A stretch of 35,597 bases of DNA. Source: Helicobacteraceae bacterium. Lineage in GTDB: Bacteria > Campylobacterota > Campylobacteria > Campylobacterales > Sulfurimonadaceae. The translations under genes and the position numbers were made by a program. Each line of letters starts with the position of its first letter. Position 1 is the stretch's first letter. Under the pieces are notes generated by a model, which saw only the letters and a program-made list of their open reading frames with translations, had not been told where the DNA came from and ran no database searches. Below are positions 23,554 through 32,310 of this stretch, piece after piece. The stretch lies in NCBI GenBank assembly GCA_027084065.1, contig JALWLR010000269.1, positions 1 to 35,597 on the forward strand, given 5' to 3'.

Positions 23554-24577
23554 AAAAATTCTTGTAGGTATGAGCGGTGGAGTCGATTCGACCGTTACGG
23601 CACTTATGCTAAAAAATGCAGGGTATGAAGTGGAGGGGCTGTATATGAAGCTTCATTCCAAACCCGGATACCACGAAATACACCTCGCACGGGCACAAAA
23701 AGCTGCAGATTTTGTCGGCGTCAAACTGCATGTGCTTGATCTTCAAGAGCGTTTTTTACAAAAGGTTGTCGAACCTTTCATAGAGACCTACAAAGAGGGC
23801 AAAACACCAAACCCCTGTGCCCTTTGTAACAGAAACCTGAAGTTTGGCGAGATGATTCGCTATGCTGACAAAATAGGCGCCGATTTTCTAGCTACAGGGC
23901 ATTATGTCAAATGTGACGGAGAGTTTTTGTATCAGGCAGAAGATGATACGAAAGATCAAAGCTACTTTCTCTTTTATATTGAAAGATCCATTCTTCCACG
24001 TCTCTTATTTCCCCTTGGCGAAAAGAAGAAAAAGGACATAAAAGCTTATGCAGCGTCCATAAAAGGACTCGAATCCTTCGCCTCACAGAGCGAATCGAGT
24101 GAAATATGTTTTGTTGAAAACAGTTATACCGATGTCCTTAAAGAGAATCTTGTCAATGTGGATAATGAAGGAGAAGTTCTCGATACATCCGGGAACGTTG
24201 TAGGTAAACATAAAGGTTACATGCACTATACAATAGGAAAACGACGCGGATTTAGCGTACACGGTGCACATGAGCCTCACTACGTCGTCGACATCATTCC
24301 CCAAAAGAACCAAATCGTTGTGGGAACCAAAGATCAGCTCGAATGTAAGCGCGTCGTTTTAAATAACATAAATATGTTCATAGACGACACCGAGTTCGAT
24401 GCAACGGTCAAACTTCGCTATAGAACAAAAGCGGTCCCTTGCCATGTAACCATCAAAGACAAAGAAGCAACAGTAGAACTACAAGAGGGAGTTTTTGGAG
24501 TTGCAACCGGTCAAGCAGCCGTTTTTTACGATAAAGAAAAACTCTTAGGCGGAGGCTGGATAACACAAAACAGGTAG
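23546..24577 (+). CDS. mnmA: tRNA-specific 2-thiouridylase MnmA
   Basis: A 343-residue enzyme that adds sulfur to U34 of tRNA-Glu, -Gln and -Lys using a relay persulfide and ATP. GMSGGVDST (8-16) is the PP-loop. C94 in PCALCNRNLKFG and C188 in SSEICFV are the catalytic disulfide pair, and ATGHYVK and KDQSYFL bind tRNA/ATP. The C-terminal beta-barrel ends in GGGWI. The ATG overlaps the LOG gene end by 8 bp. It is the last gene of the long plus-strand run. Confidence 0.97.
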   Translation: MSKKILVGMSGGVDSTVTALMLKNAGYEVEGLYMKLHSKPGYHEIHLARAQKAADFVGVKLHVLDLQERFLQKVVEPFIETYKEGKTPNPCALCNRNLKFGEMIRYADKIGADFLATGHYVKCDGEFLYQAEDDTKDQSYFLFYIERSILPRLLFPLGEKKKKDIKAYAASIKGLESFASQSESSEICFVENSYTDVLKENLVNVDNEGEVLDTSGNVVGKHKGYMHYTIGKRRGFSVHGAHEPHYVVDIIPQKNQIVVGTKDQLECKRVVLNNINMFIDDTEFDATVKLRYRTKAVPCHVTIKDKEATVELQEGVFGVATGQAAVFYDKEKLLGGGWITQNR

Positions 24578-24622
24578 CTATGAAGTTGTGTCTACGGCGT
24601 TATTCTCTCCAATAAATTCTCC

Positions 24623-24646
24623 GAGATGCAAATACACGCGCATCTC
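24623..24646. terminator. Hairpin in the mnmA / LTA-synthase-like convergent gap
   Basis: GAGATGC (24623-24629) pairs perfectly with GCATCTC (24640-24646) around a 10-nt loop, in the 88-bp gap between two converging genes. No T-run follows on either strand, so it may end transcription poorly or be Rho-assisted. It is the only structure I see there. Confidence 0.35.
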
Positions 24647-24665
24647 CTGTAAAACTCCTCTTCAA

Positions 24666-26585
24666 TCAAGGTTTTTTGGGATGCCACCGCTCCCAACGGT
24701 TTATACCGTGGTCGTAGAAGTAACTCGCACTTTGATAGTAGGTAATTGTGTCCGTTTCATCTGTTGGAATAGGCGAAATCTCTTCATACTCGACACTTCT
24801 AAGTGTTTGCTTTTTGATTTTGAACTCTTTGGAGGTTTTGTTTGGTAGCAGTACCGTCAAGTGATTGTCTCTAAAAAGTCCCAGTTTTTGGTAGTTCCCT
24901 ACAAAAGCTCTCTCTTTAAAAGAGTCATCGAGTATATCGTTACCGTAAAAAAGACTTTCGTAGCTAAAATTCAACAAAGACATCACTGTCGGCATGACAT
25001 CGACTTGAGAAGAAAGTTTGTGCACGACTGTCGGTTTTATTAACTTCGGTGCATATATAAATAGAGGAATTTTGTAACGCCATGTAGGCAATGTATTTTT
25101 CCCTGCACTTCCTCCATTGTGATCGGCTAAAATGACAAAAATCGTATTGGTAAACCACGGTTTTTTCTTCGCTGATTCTATGAATTCTTTGATAGCGTAG
25201 TCGGTATACTTCACGCCACCGGCTCTACCCGTATGGGAAGGAATGTCGATTTTCCCATCTGGATAGGTGTAGGGTCTATGATTGGAAGTAGTCATGATAA
25301 AGTGAAAAAACAGTTTTTTCTTTGCGTAGCTTTCATCACTCTTTTGGAGTGCTTTGCGAAAAAGATCCTCATCGCACAATCCCCAAACATTCCCGAAAGT
25401 CTCCTCCCCTTTGGTAAAATCGGAACGATCGACAATTGAGAAACCGTTGTGTGAGAAAAAGTCGTTCATATTGTCAAAATAGCCGTATCCACCGTAGATA
25501 AAGCGGTTCTCATACCCTTTTGTGCGGAAAATAAATCCGGCACTGTACATTCCGTGACAATCAGGGCGCTTGACGATACTTCGCCCCGGTGTCGGCGGCA
25601 AAGAGAGCGTTACGGCTTCCATGCCTCGTACCGTTCGTGTACCTGTTGCATAGAAGTTATCGAAAAAGAGTGATTTTTCAGCAAGGGAGTCCAAATATGG
25701 CGTCAATCCCCGCTTGTCCCCGAAAATACCCATATACTCCGCGCTCATACTCTCTATCATTATGAGCATGACGTTGTAATGCTTCTCTTCTCCCTCTTTT
25801 TGAACGACTTTTAGATGTCTGTCATCCATTTTTTCAAGTTCGTACAGGCGTTTCATAACCTCTTTTACAGGTTTGGTTTTATAGTAGAGGTCATACTCCA
25901 AAACATTGTGTCTAAAGGCAGAAAAAAGAGAGTACAAACCATTTTTCGCAAGCTCATTGTTATAGATATTATTGGAAATTTTTGCAAGAGGCTGCTTGTC
26001 AAGAGTGTTGAAAAAAAGCAAAGGAAGTGCTAGCAATGTAGTACCAACAGCCAAGTTTCGCTTCCACGTAGCATTGTCTTGCTCGAATGCACGCTTCAAA
26101 ACATTCGTTTTTTTATACAAAAACAGCCAAAGCAGTGTATCTATAAGAAAAATAGCACTTAGTAACAGTGGAATAGGATAAGACTCCAAAATATTATGGA
26201 TGACTTCATGTGTGTAGACCAGGTAGTCAACTGCTATAAAGTTAAAACGCTTCCCAAACTCCTCCCAAAAAAACCACTCGCTTACGCCGTTAAAAAGTAT
26301 AAAAAAAGTCGTAACGAACAAAAGAGCAAGGACAAAATAGCGATGCCATTTTGCATAGTATATCTTTGCAGGCACAGCGCTGAGATAAACAATTAGTGGA
26401 ATAAAATAGTAACTTGCAGCTACAAAATCATACAGCAATCCGACACCGAAAATCTTAACAAGCTGCACTATGGACATATCCACTTCAGAGGCACTATACC
26501 CCATCAGCACAATACGCGTTACAAAACTCACTCCAATGAATATAGCAAACATCAAAGCGATCAATACAAAACGGCCTTTTAGCAT
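24666..26585 (-). CDS. LTA synthase / phosphoglycerol transferase family membrane enzyme
   Basis: A 639-residue inner-membrane protein with about five N-terminal helices (starts near 5, 45, 82, 137 and 178) and a periplasmic alkaline-phosphatase-fold domain (~265-620). Metal and catalytic motifs are MLIMIESMSAEY (E278) and ATGTRTVRGMEA, in which T318 is the expected nucleophile; later ADHNGG supplies further ligands. Enzymes of this group move phosphoglycerol or phosphoethanolamine onto surface glycans (LtaS, OpgB/MdoB, some lipid A enzymes). Lipoteichoic acid is not expected in a Gram-negative, so periplasmic glucan, lipooligosaccharide or flagellar glycan are likelier acceptors. AAAGGATAAAAT precedes the ATG; thrC lies 28 bp upstream on the same strand. 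Confidence 0.9.
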   Translation of the reverse strand: MLKGRFVLIALMFAIFIGVSFVTRIVLMGYSASEVDMSIVQLVKIFGVGLLYDFVAASYYFIPLIVYLSAVPAKIYYAKWHRYFVLALLFVTTFFILFNGVSEWFFWEEFGKRFNFIAVDYLVYTHEVIHNILESYPIPLLLSAIFLIDTLLWLFLYKKTNVLKRAFEQDNATWKRNLAVGTTLLALPLLFFNTLDKQPLAKISNNIYNNELAKNGLYSLFSAFRHNVLEYDLYYKTKPVKEVMKRLYELEKMDDRHLKVVQKEGEEKHYNVMLIMIESMSAEYMGIFGDKRGLTPYLDSLAEKSLFFDNFYATGTRTVRGMEAVTLSLPPTPGRSIVKRPDCHGMYSAGFIFRTKGYENRFIYGGYGYFDNMNDFFSHNGFSIVDRSDFTKGEETFGNVWGLCDEDLFRKALQKSDESYAKKKLFFHFIMTTSNHRPYTYPDGKIDIPSHTGRAGGVKYTDYAIKEFIESAKKKPWFTNTIFVILADHNGGSAGKNTLPTWRYKIPLFIYAPKLIKPTVVHKLSSQVDVMPTVMSLLNFSYESLFYGNDILDDSFKERAFVGNYQKLGLFRDNHLTVLLPNKTSKEFKIKKQTLRSVEYEEISPIPTDETDTITYYQSASYFYDHGINRWERWHPKKP

Positions 26586-26613
26586 ATTTTATCCTTTACA
26601 TGCAAAACGAAAA

Positions 26614-28086
26614 CTAAATGAACTTTAAAATTTCCTCTTCAATCTCCTCTTTTTCTATGACCGTATTTTGTACTATAGGCTTTGTAAAGAGTGCTTCTAT
26701 CATCGGTGGTATTGGCAAGCCTGCAACTTTGGAAATAGAACGCAACGCATCGATGTCTCTAGTGTCTACTTCTCCAGTAAGTGCATTGGCAATGACAGGA
26801 GAAAATTTCGTCCACTCCGCCGTAGAGTAGACAATGGACTTTATCCCCTCTTTCGTGCATGTTTCGTAAGACTTGAAGCATGTTGCCGTATGCGGATCCA
26901 TCAGGTATTTCTCTTTTTCGAACGTCTCTTTGATGTAACGTTTTCCTTCCTCATCGTCACACCAGTCTGCATTGAAACACTCTTGAAGTTTCGCAAGTTC
27001 ATCACTAGTAAGTTCATAAAAATGCTCTTTTTCTAAAGACTCCATCAGCTCTTTTGTACGCTTAGCACCAAAAAGATCAAACAAAACACGCTCGACATTC
27101 GAAGATTTCAAAATATCCATAGCAGGTGACGTTGTCGGGATGACACGGTTGTTTCTAAGATCGTAACGCCCCTCTTTGATAAGCTGAGTCAAGATATTGT
27201 TCTTGTTTGAAGAGATGATGATCTTCTCAACCGGAAGCCCCATTTTCCATGCGTAGTAACCACCAAGAGCGTTACCGAAATTTCCGCTTGGAACGTTGAG
27301 ATAGACCTTCTCACCCATTGCAACAGCACCTTTACGGACAAGTTCAAGGTAACTGTGAATATGGTAGATAATTTGAAAAATAATCCGTCCGAAATTGACC
27401 GAGTTCGCAGCTGAAAGCTTTGTCTCTTTTTCTTTGAGTGCCTCTTTGAAACGATTCGAAGCAAGAAGACGCTTCAGTGCCGTTTGTGCATCGTCAAACA
27501 CCCCTTTAATGCCTATGACTTTCAGGTTTTTCCCATCTTCCGTGACCATTTGCAAGCGCTGTACGTCACTTGTACCACCCTCAGGGTACATACATGCAAC
27601 TTTTACATTCGCTCTGTCTTTAAATGTCTCAAGAGCTGCTGGACCTGTATCTCCACTTGTTGCTGCCAAAATAAGGTAATTTTCTCCCCTTTTTTGTGCA
27701 ATATCTGAAAGAATCGCCCCAAAAGGCTGTAGCGCCATATCTTTAAAAGCTCTTGTTGGACCGTGGTAGAGCTCACTTACATAGAGATCCTCTTTGACTT
27801 TGACAACCGGAACAGGATTGTTTGGGTCGTCAAAACGATCATACAAATCGATAGCCTCACGAAGAACCTCTTTGTCTATATCTATCTCGAAACGATCCAG
27901 CATATCCAAAGCCATTGTTTTATAATCGCTTTTGAGATGTTTTTCCAAAAAATCTCTGCCGAGTGTAGGAAAAGTTTCTGGAACGTACAAACCGCCATAA
28001 GAGGCTATAGGATCCAAAATAGCCTCAGAAAAGCTTACTTTCTCTTTTTTGTTCGCATCTTCGCCACGTGTCTGAATAAACTGCAT
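26614..28086 (-). CDS. thrC: Threonine synthase
   Basis: A 490-residue PLP enzyme of the longer threonine synthase class that converts O-phosphohomoserine to threonine. K115 in GPTRAFKDMALQPFG is the PLP lysine; GPAALETFKDR, LNVPSGNFGNALGGYYAWKMG (phosphate-binding loop) and TTSPAMDI are further motifs. Two minus-strand -10 boxes (28102-28107 and 28121-28126) precede it. The downstream LTA-synthase-like gene is only 28 bp away and probably shares its transcript, without an obvious functional link. Confidence 0.97.
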   Translation of the reverse strand: MQFIQTRGEDANKKEKVSFSEAILDPIASYGGLYVPETFPTLGRDFLEKHLKSDYKTMALDMLDRFEIDIDKEVLREAIDLYDRFDDPNNPVPVVKVKEDLYVSELYHGPTRAFKDMALQPFGAILSDIAQKRGENYLILAATSGDTGPAALETFKDRANVKVACMYPEGGTSDVQRLQMVTEDGKNLKVIGIKGVFDDAQTALKRLLASNRFKEALKEKETKLSAANSVNFGRIIFQIIYHIHSYLELVRKGAVAMGEKVYLNVPSGNFGNALGGYYAWKMGLPVEKIIISSNKNNILTQLIKEGRYDLRNNRVIPTTSPAMDILKSSNVERVLFDLFGAKRTKELMESLEKEHFYELTSDELAKLQECFNADWCDDEEGKRYIKETFEKEKYLMDPHTATCFKSYETCTKEGIKSIVYSTAEWTKFSPVIANALTGEVDTRDIDALRSISKVAGLPIPPMIEALFTKPIVQNTVIEKEEIEEEILKFI

Positions 28087-28101
28087 GTAGTATCCTAATT
28101 C

Positions 28102-28126
28102 ATTATATTTTCGAAGCGAAATTATA
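28102..28126 (-). promoter_or_regulatory. Two tandem -10 boxes for thrC
   Basis: Two perfect TATAAT sequences on the minus strand lie at 28121-28126 and 28102-28107, 19 bp apart, in the 81-bp gap before thrC. The first would give a leader near 27 nt and the second near 9 nt. A nearby TTGACA (minus strand, around 28140) is only 9 bp from the first -10 and is too close to serve as its -35. Confidence 0.45.
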
Positions 28127-28167
28127 GCTGATTTTTGTCAATACGGGGTGCTTGGGCGAAGAAGCCC

Positions 28168-30168
28168 TTAGCGAGTTTTGAAAGTGTTGAGCTGAGTTTG
28201 CAGCTGGCGTGCCTTTTGATTGAGCTCCATCGCTGAAGTGACGATATACTCTACATGACGAGTGTTTTCCGCTGAAAGGTCATTGATGTTTCGTATTTGC
28301 GAGACAATGGCATCGACATTCTCTCCCGTTTGCTCAAAACTTTGGATCGTCTTTTCATTTATGCCTACAGCTACATTGACAATCTGCACACTCTCTTTTA
28401 TTTTCTTCTCGACATTTACTGAAAGTTCAGAGAGCTGTTGGATTTCACTTGAGTTTTGACTCATTGTACCCGATGCATCTACAATGGACTGCACAATGAC
28501 ATTGATGGTGGAGTTGATTTCAACAAGGGACTTTTGCGTTCTCTCTGCAAGCTTTCGAACCTCATCAGCGACAACGGCAAAACCTCTACCGTGCTCGCCT
28601 GCACGGGCGGCTTCGATTGCGGCGTTCAAAGCAAGAAGGTTTGTCTGATCGGCAATGTCGGCAATGACATTGAGCACCTCTTTAACCTGTGTCGCTTCGC
28701 TTGAGAGTGTTTGCATCTTTTGTGAAAGTTCCGCTTCAAGTTCGGCACTGTGCTGTACCTCTTGCGCTAGCTTAATAACATCACCGCTTGCTTCATCGAG
28801 TATCTCTTTTGCTTTGAGTACATCCTCTTTCGATGTCGTCGCTTCTGCAACAGAAGCATCAATGTTGAGTTTGATCTCGTTTGCCTGCTTGACGGCATCG
28901 TTAATAATCTCTGTTGAGTGTTCGACACTTTTACCTACATCTTCTGCAGCATCGGCAAGATTGTCGGCGATTTGAAGATTCTCTTGTGAGGAGCTTTTTG
29001 CTTCTCGAACAAGCAGCTCGAAATTGTCTATGAGTTCGTTGAGATTACGAACAATCTCTCCTAGTTCATCTTTTGTCTCGACATCACTTCTAAGCGTCAA
29101 ATCATTTGTAGAAGAGAGCTTTTTCATAAATCTACTCAACGCTTCTACAACCTCAGAAACACTCTTTTGTACAAAATAGCCTATGATGATGACAAAAATT
29201 ATAATGATGATATTAATAGCAAGCAATTTTACAAGTGAGTTGTTTGACTCTTCAATAGAAGCCTCAATCATTTCATTCAAATTTTGCGTTATTTGATTTT
29301 CGATCTCTTTTAAACCGTTGATATATTCTGTTGCCACATCGAAGAAACTATTTGCTTCATAAACAAAATCTTCACTTTGTTTCGCTTTGAGTATAGATGC
29401 AAGCATTGTCTCGAGTTTATGTGTGGATTCCCTATTTTGTAGCGCTGCAAACGCTTTTAAAACGCTTGAATCGGCAAATGTTTTGAAATCTTTAAAGTAA
29501 GCTTTTTGCTGTGCGACCAATGAAGCGAGTTTGACCTTCTCTGCATCATTTATAGCTTTACATGCACAAGCACCGCTTCCACCTGCACGAATCAAGCCCG
29601 CTTTCTCTTTTGCTCGTAAAAAGGAGACAAATGCCCCACTCTCTCTGACCAAATCGTCATCTTGCAATACACGAACAATCTCCCCAATATCATCGATAAG
29701 GCTTGTATTGATTTTCGTATAGAACATAACTGCCGTTTTTTTATCTACTGCTAATTTCTCTATACGTTCACGCATTCCCTCCAAAGAAGAAAGGATTTGC
29801 ATGTCCTTTTTTATCTCTTCTAAGAAAGTAAGTGTATCATCCTCTGAAAACTCTACATTTTGCAAATAGGTTTGCAGCTTTTTCAAAGCTTCATTTGAGC
29901 TTCTTTTTTGCATTGCTAGTCTATTTTTGAACTTTTGCCCCATAGAGCTAAGATACCCGGCACTCATACCTCGCTCTTTTTGCAGCTCATGCACTAAAGC
30001 GGATACTCGAACAGCCACACCTATATATGTACGCTCTTTTTTAGCTTGCTTGAGTTCTGTGTACTCTTTGTAACTGTCCATCCCTACCTGATAGGAAAGT
30101 GCCAATGTCGCAATGATGACAAGAAGACTCAGCTTCAGTTTTATGCTCATGTCGGAAAGAAATTTCAC
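28168..30168 (-). CDS. Methyl-accepting chemotaxis protein with NIT sensor domain
   Basis: A 666-residue transmembrane chemoreceptor. Start GTG at 30168 is favoured because AAAGGG lies 7 bp upstream; an ATG at 30150 is the alternative. Transmembrane helices lie at 11-25 and 313-333, with a periplasmic NIT (nitrate/nitrite-sensing) domain between: VHELQKERGMSAGYLSSMG (59-77) and KEKAGLIRAGG (187-197) are its signatures. A HAMP segment (~334-386) and signalling domain follow, whose tip ADQTNLLALNAAIEAARAGE (506-525) and GRGFAVVADEVRKLAERTQ are canonical. Odd feature: GSGACACKAIND (198-209) puts two cysteines, C201 and C203, in the second NIT helical bundle, where I know no family cysteines. Nitrate sensing is inferred from the family. 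Confidence 0.93.
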   Translation of the reverse strand: MKFLSDMSIKLKLSLLVIIATLALSYQVGMDSYKEYTELKQAKKERTYIGVAVRVSALVHELQKERGMSAGYLSSMGQKFKNRLAMQKRSSNEALKKLQTYLQNVEFSEDDTLTFLEEIKKDMQILSSLEGMRERIEKLAVDKKTAVMFYTKINTSLIDDIGEIVRVLQDDDLVRESGAFVSFLRAKEKAGLIRAGGSGACACKAINDAEKVKLASLVAQQKAYFKDFKTFADSSVLKAFAALQNRESTHKLETMLASILKAKQSEDFVYEANSFFDVATEYINGLKEIENQITQNLNEMIEASIEESNNSLVKLLAINIIIIIFVIIIGYFVQKSVSEVVEALSRFMKKLSSTNDLTLRSDVETKDELGEIVRNLNELIDNFELLVREAKSSSQENLQIADNLADAAEDVGKSVEHSTEIINDAVKQANEIKLNIDASVAEATTSKEDVLKAKEILDEASGDVIKLAQEVQHSAELEAELSQKMQTLSSEATQVKEVLNVIADIADQTNLLALNAAIEAARAGEHGRGFAVVADEVRKLAERTQKSLVEINSTINVIVQSIVDASGTMSQNSSEIQQLSELSVNVEKKIKESVQIVNVAVGINEKTIQSFEQTGENVDAIVSQIRNINDLSAENTRHVEYIVTSAMELNQKARQLQTQLNTFKTR

Positions 30169-30201
30169 GGTAACCCTTTTCTCTGATGATTTAAAGAGAA
30201 A

Positions 30202-30210
30202 ATTATAGCA
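30202..30210 (-). promoter_or_regulatory. Extended -10 promoter of the chemoreceptor gene
   Basis: TGC-TATAAT on the minus strand is a perfect extended -10 box, 34 bp before the GTG start. It is preceded by a T-rich run, as in many Campylobacterota housekeeping promoters. It does not look like a FliA (sigma-28) promoter. Confidence 0.55.
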
Positions 30211-30240
30211 AAAATCATTGTTGTTTTATATTGAAACAAT

Positions 30241-30270
30241 AATAATATTTTTCTTAAGAAAAATATTATT
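30241..30270 (-). terminator. 30-bp perfect AT-rich palindrome at the end of the envC operon
   Basis: AATAATATTTTTCTT is followed directly by its exact reverse complement, with no mismatch over 30 bp. It starts inside the last codons of envC (stop at 30266-30268) and ends about 70 bp before the chemoreceptor start. The stem contains only one G-C pair per arm, and the minus-strand tail is only moderately T-rich (TTGTTTC). It is read as the operon's terminator or mRNA 3' stabiliser; a protein site is possible. Confidence 0.5.
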
Positions 30271-31498
30271 GATTTTTAAAGAGCTCAACAGGATTTAAAT
30301 GATAGCTTTTTTGTGTCGCTTCAAATACGAGCTCTTTATCGACGCGACCTATCGTATAGCCTTTTTTAATGCGCTTGCCTTTTTTAATCGTCGGCGCGAT
30401 TTTTGAGAGGTTTGCATATATCGTATGGATGCCGTTTTTATGCTCGACAATAACGACATTGTCAAGCATTGCCGTTTTGTCTGCATAAATGACTTTACCG
30501 TTTAATATATTTCTAACAATTGCATTGCGGCGTTTTGGTTTCATCGAAATGGACTCATTGAAGACTTTTATACCGTAAATAGGGTCTTTGTAAGTGCCAT
30601 AACGTTTGGTTATGGTATATGCTTTAAGTGGTGCGATCGTTTTACGCCCTCTGTAGCGTTTTGTTTTTATACTTTGGTAACTCTGACCGTACTGTTTGAC
30701 TTTAGGAAGATTCTTCGACGAGATGCTTGCAGTTGCATTGAAGGCCTTTTGGCGTGCTTGCTGTTCCTTTTTTCTTCGCGCTTCATCGATTTTTATAATA
30801 TTGAGTTTCGAAAGCACTCGTTTAAGTTCGTCTTGTTTTTTCAAAAGACGCTTAAGAGCCTTTTTGTAAGAGGCTTTAGCTACTTTGAGCCTTTTTAGAT
30901 CCTCTTTATTCTTTTTTTGCACGGTAAGCAGCCTCTTGCGCTTGGCATCTATGGAGCGGATCGATGCCTGCAAACGGCGTGACTGTGAAGAAAGCTCTGC
31001 AATCTCCTCTTTAGTGCGCAAAAACTTTTTGTTAAGTTCTTTGATACGCTCTTTATAGTTTTTGAGCTTGGCTTTTAAAATCTCCAGCTCTATGACCGAA
31101 TCAGGTGTTTTGGCATAGGCATCGTCAAGTAAAATAGATAGTGAAACACTTTTTGCGATGGAAAACGCTAACTTTTGCTCAAGTTCATCCGATTGTTTAC
31201 GAAGCTGATTCTCTTTTTCAAGCAGTTGACTCAACTGCTTTTTACCGACATCATAACTTTTAGATTTCTCCGCAAGCTCCTTTTCAAGCTGCTCTATGAG
31301 CTTTTGCTGCTTTTTGATCTCTCTTTTTTGTCGGATAATCTCTTCGGCGGTTTGTGCCATTTTTTTATTGAGACGTTTGTAGTTTTTTGAAAAAGTATGC
31401 AGTGTCTGAGAGGTCTTTTTTATTTTTCTCTCTACACTGCTGGCAGCATGAAGAGAAACAGTAAGCACAACTACAAAAAAGAGTGAAAAAAATCGCAT
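30266..31498 (-). CDS. envC: EnvC-like murein hydrolase activator, degenerate M23/LytM
   Basis: A 410-residue exported coiled-coil protein. After the signal peptide (FFSLFFVVVLTVSLHA) comes a long coiled coil (about 25-240, Lys/Glu/Gln-rich), a linker, and a C-terminal LytM fold (~295-405). The catalytic HxGxD region reads YGIKVFNESISM and the HxH strand reads HTIYANLSK, so zinc ligands are missing: it cannot cut peptidoglycan itself. This is the situation of E. coli EnvC, which activates septal amidases under FtsEX control, and ftsX and ftsE lie directly upstream. The start could be ATG 31498 or GTG 31501 (GTGATG); ATG is chosen. Confidence 0.9.
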   Translation of the reverse strand: MRFFSLFFVVVLTVSLHAASSVERKIKKTSQTLHTFSKNYKRLNKKMAQTAEEIIRQKREIKKQQKLIEQLEKELAEKSKSYDVGKKQLSQLLEKENQLRKQSDELEQKLAFSIAKSVSLSILLDDAYAKTPDSVIELEILKAKLKNYKERIKELNKKFLRTKEEIAELSSQSRRLQASIRSIDAKRKRLLTVQKKNKEDLKRLKVAKASYKKALKRLLKKQDELKRVLSKLNIIKIDEARRKKEQQARQKAFNATASISSKNLPKVKQYGQSYQSIKTKRYRGRKTIAPLKAYTITKRYGTYKDPIYGIKVFNESISMKPKRRNAIVRNILNGKVIYADKTAMLDNVVIVEHKNGIHTIYANLSKIAPTIKKGKRIKKGYTIGRVDKELVFEATQKSYHLNPVELFKNQ

Positions 31499-32310
31499 CA
31501 CACCTCTTCTTTATGGGTAAAAACTATCGTACTTGCAAGTATAAGCGACAAAAAGAGTGCCGCAAAGAAAAGCAGCGGAAAATCTTTGAAAACATCGAAA
31601 ATAACAATCTTTATACCGATGGCATCCAGTTTTGAAAGCAGCCACCTGCTATTTGCAATGAAACCAAAAAGAATCATGACCAATATCGAAGAGATAACGG
31701 CATCGACGATGGCAAGTCGAAAAAGTACGGCAGAACTTAACCACTTCGGAGCACCGAAGAGTCCCATAATGTTCATTCGCTCTTTATGCTTGTATTGCCA
31801 GATACGTAGCTCTTTGCTTATAAGCAGGAGTGTAATGACAAAAACCACCAAGCTAAAGACAGTTACGACACTCTTAAACAGAAGTAGCAGTTTGTAGGTA
31901 AGATCATGGCTCTCTTTGAAATCCTCCACACTCTTTATCCCCTCTATTGCATGGAGACTCTTTTTAAGTTTTGTTATCTCCTTTGAAGTCGGATACTTTT
32001 TGAGTGTGATTTTATAAAAATGAGGCAGAGTCGTTAGCAGCAGACGCATATTTTTTTCACTGATATTTTTGTCTATTTTTCTAACGGCGCTCTCAAGCGC
32101 AATCTCCGTAATATTTTCTACATAAGGAAGCCGTTTTTTCAAAGCTGCCAAATCAAGCTTTTTATCGCTCACAACTACGAGCGAATAGTGGCTTTTAAGA
32201 GTCTCCTCATATGCCGCAAGCGCTCTGTCGGTTATGAAAAAAGTCTGAATGGCAAAAAGAATACTTACAAGTGCTACAATAAGGGAGAGATGGTTTTTAA
32301 TTGACTTCAT
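31498..32310 (-). CDS. ftsX: Cell division protein FtsX
   Basis: A 270-residue ABC-type membrane protein that couples FtsE ATPase activity to cell-wall hydrolysis. Four helices: about 8-28, 142-168, 197-222 and 238-264, with a periplasmic loop of ~110 residues between helices 1 and 2, the EnvC-binding part. KHKERMNIMGLFGAPKWL (about 177-194) is the coupling helix conserved in FtsX. Shorter than E. coli FtsX (352), lacking its cytoplasmic N-terminal extension, as is usual outside Enterobacteria. The stop overlaps envC and the start overlaps ftsE by 14 bp. Confidence 0.92.
   Translation of the reverse strand: MKSIKNHLSLIVALVSILFAIQTFFITDRALAAYEETLKSHYSLVVVSDKKLDLAALKKRLPYVENITEIALESAVRKIDKNISEKNMRLLLTTLPHFYKITLKKYPTSKEITKLKKSLHAIEGIKSVEDFKESHDLTYKLLLLFKSVVTVFSLVVFVITLLLISKELRIWQYKHKERMNIMGLFGAPKWLSSAVLFRLAIVDAVISSILVMILFGFIANSRWLLSKLDAIGIKIVIFDVFKDFPLLFFAALFLSLILASTIVFTHKEEV

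Noticed and set aside
28135..28142. TTGACA as -35 of the thrC promoter
   Set aside because: Only 9 bp from the TATAAT at 28121-28126, far from the 16-18 bp needed.
28154..28167. GGGC-N6-GCCC as a terminator after the chemoreceptor gene
   Set aside because: Four-pair stem only and no T-run on the minus strand (AAGCACC follows).
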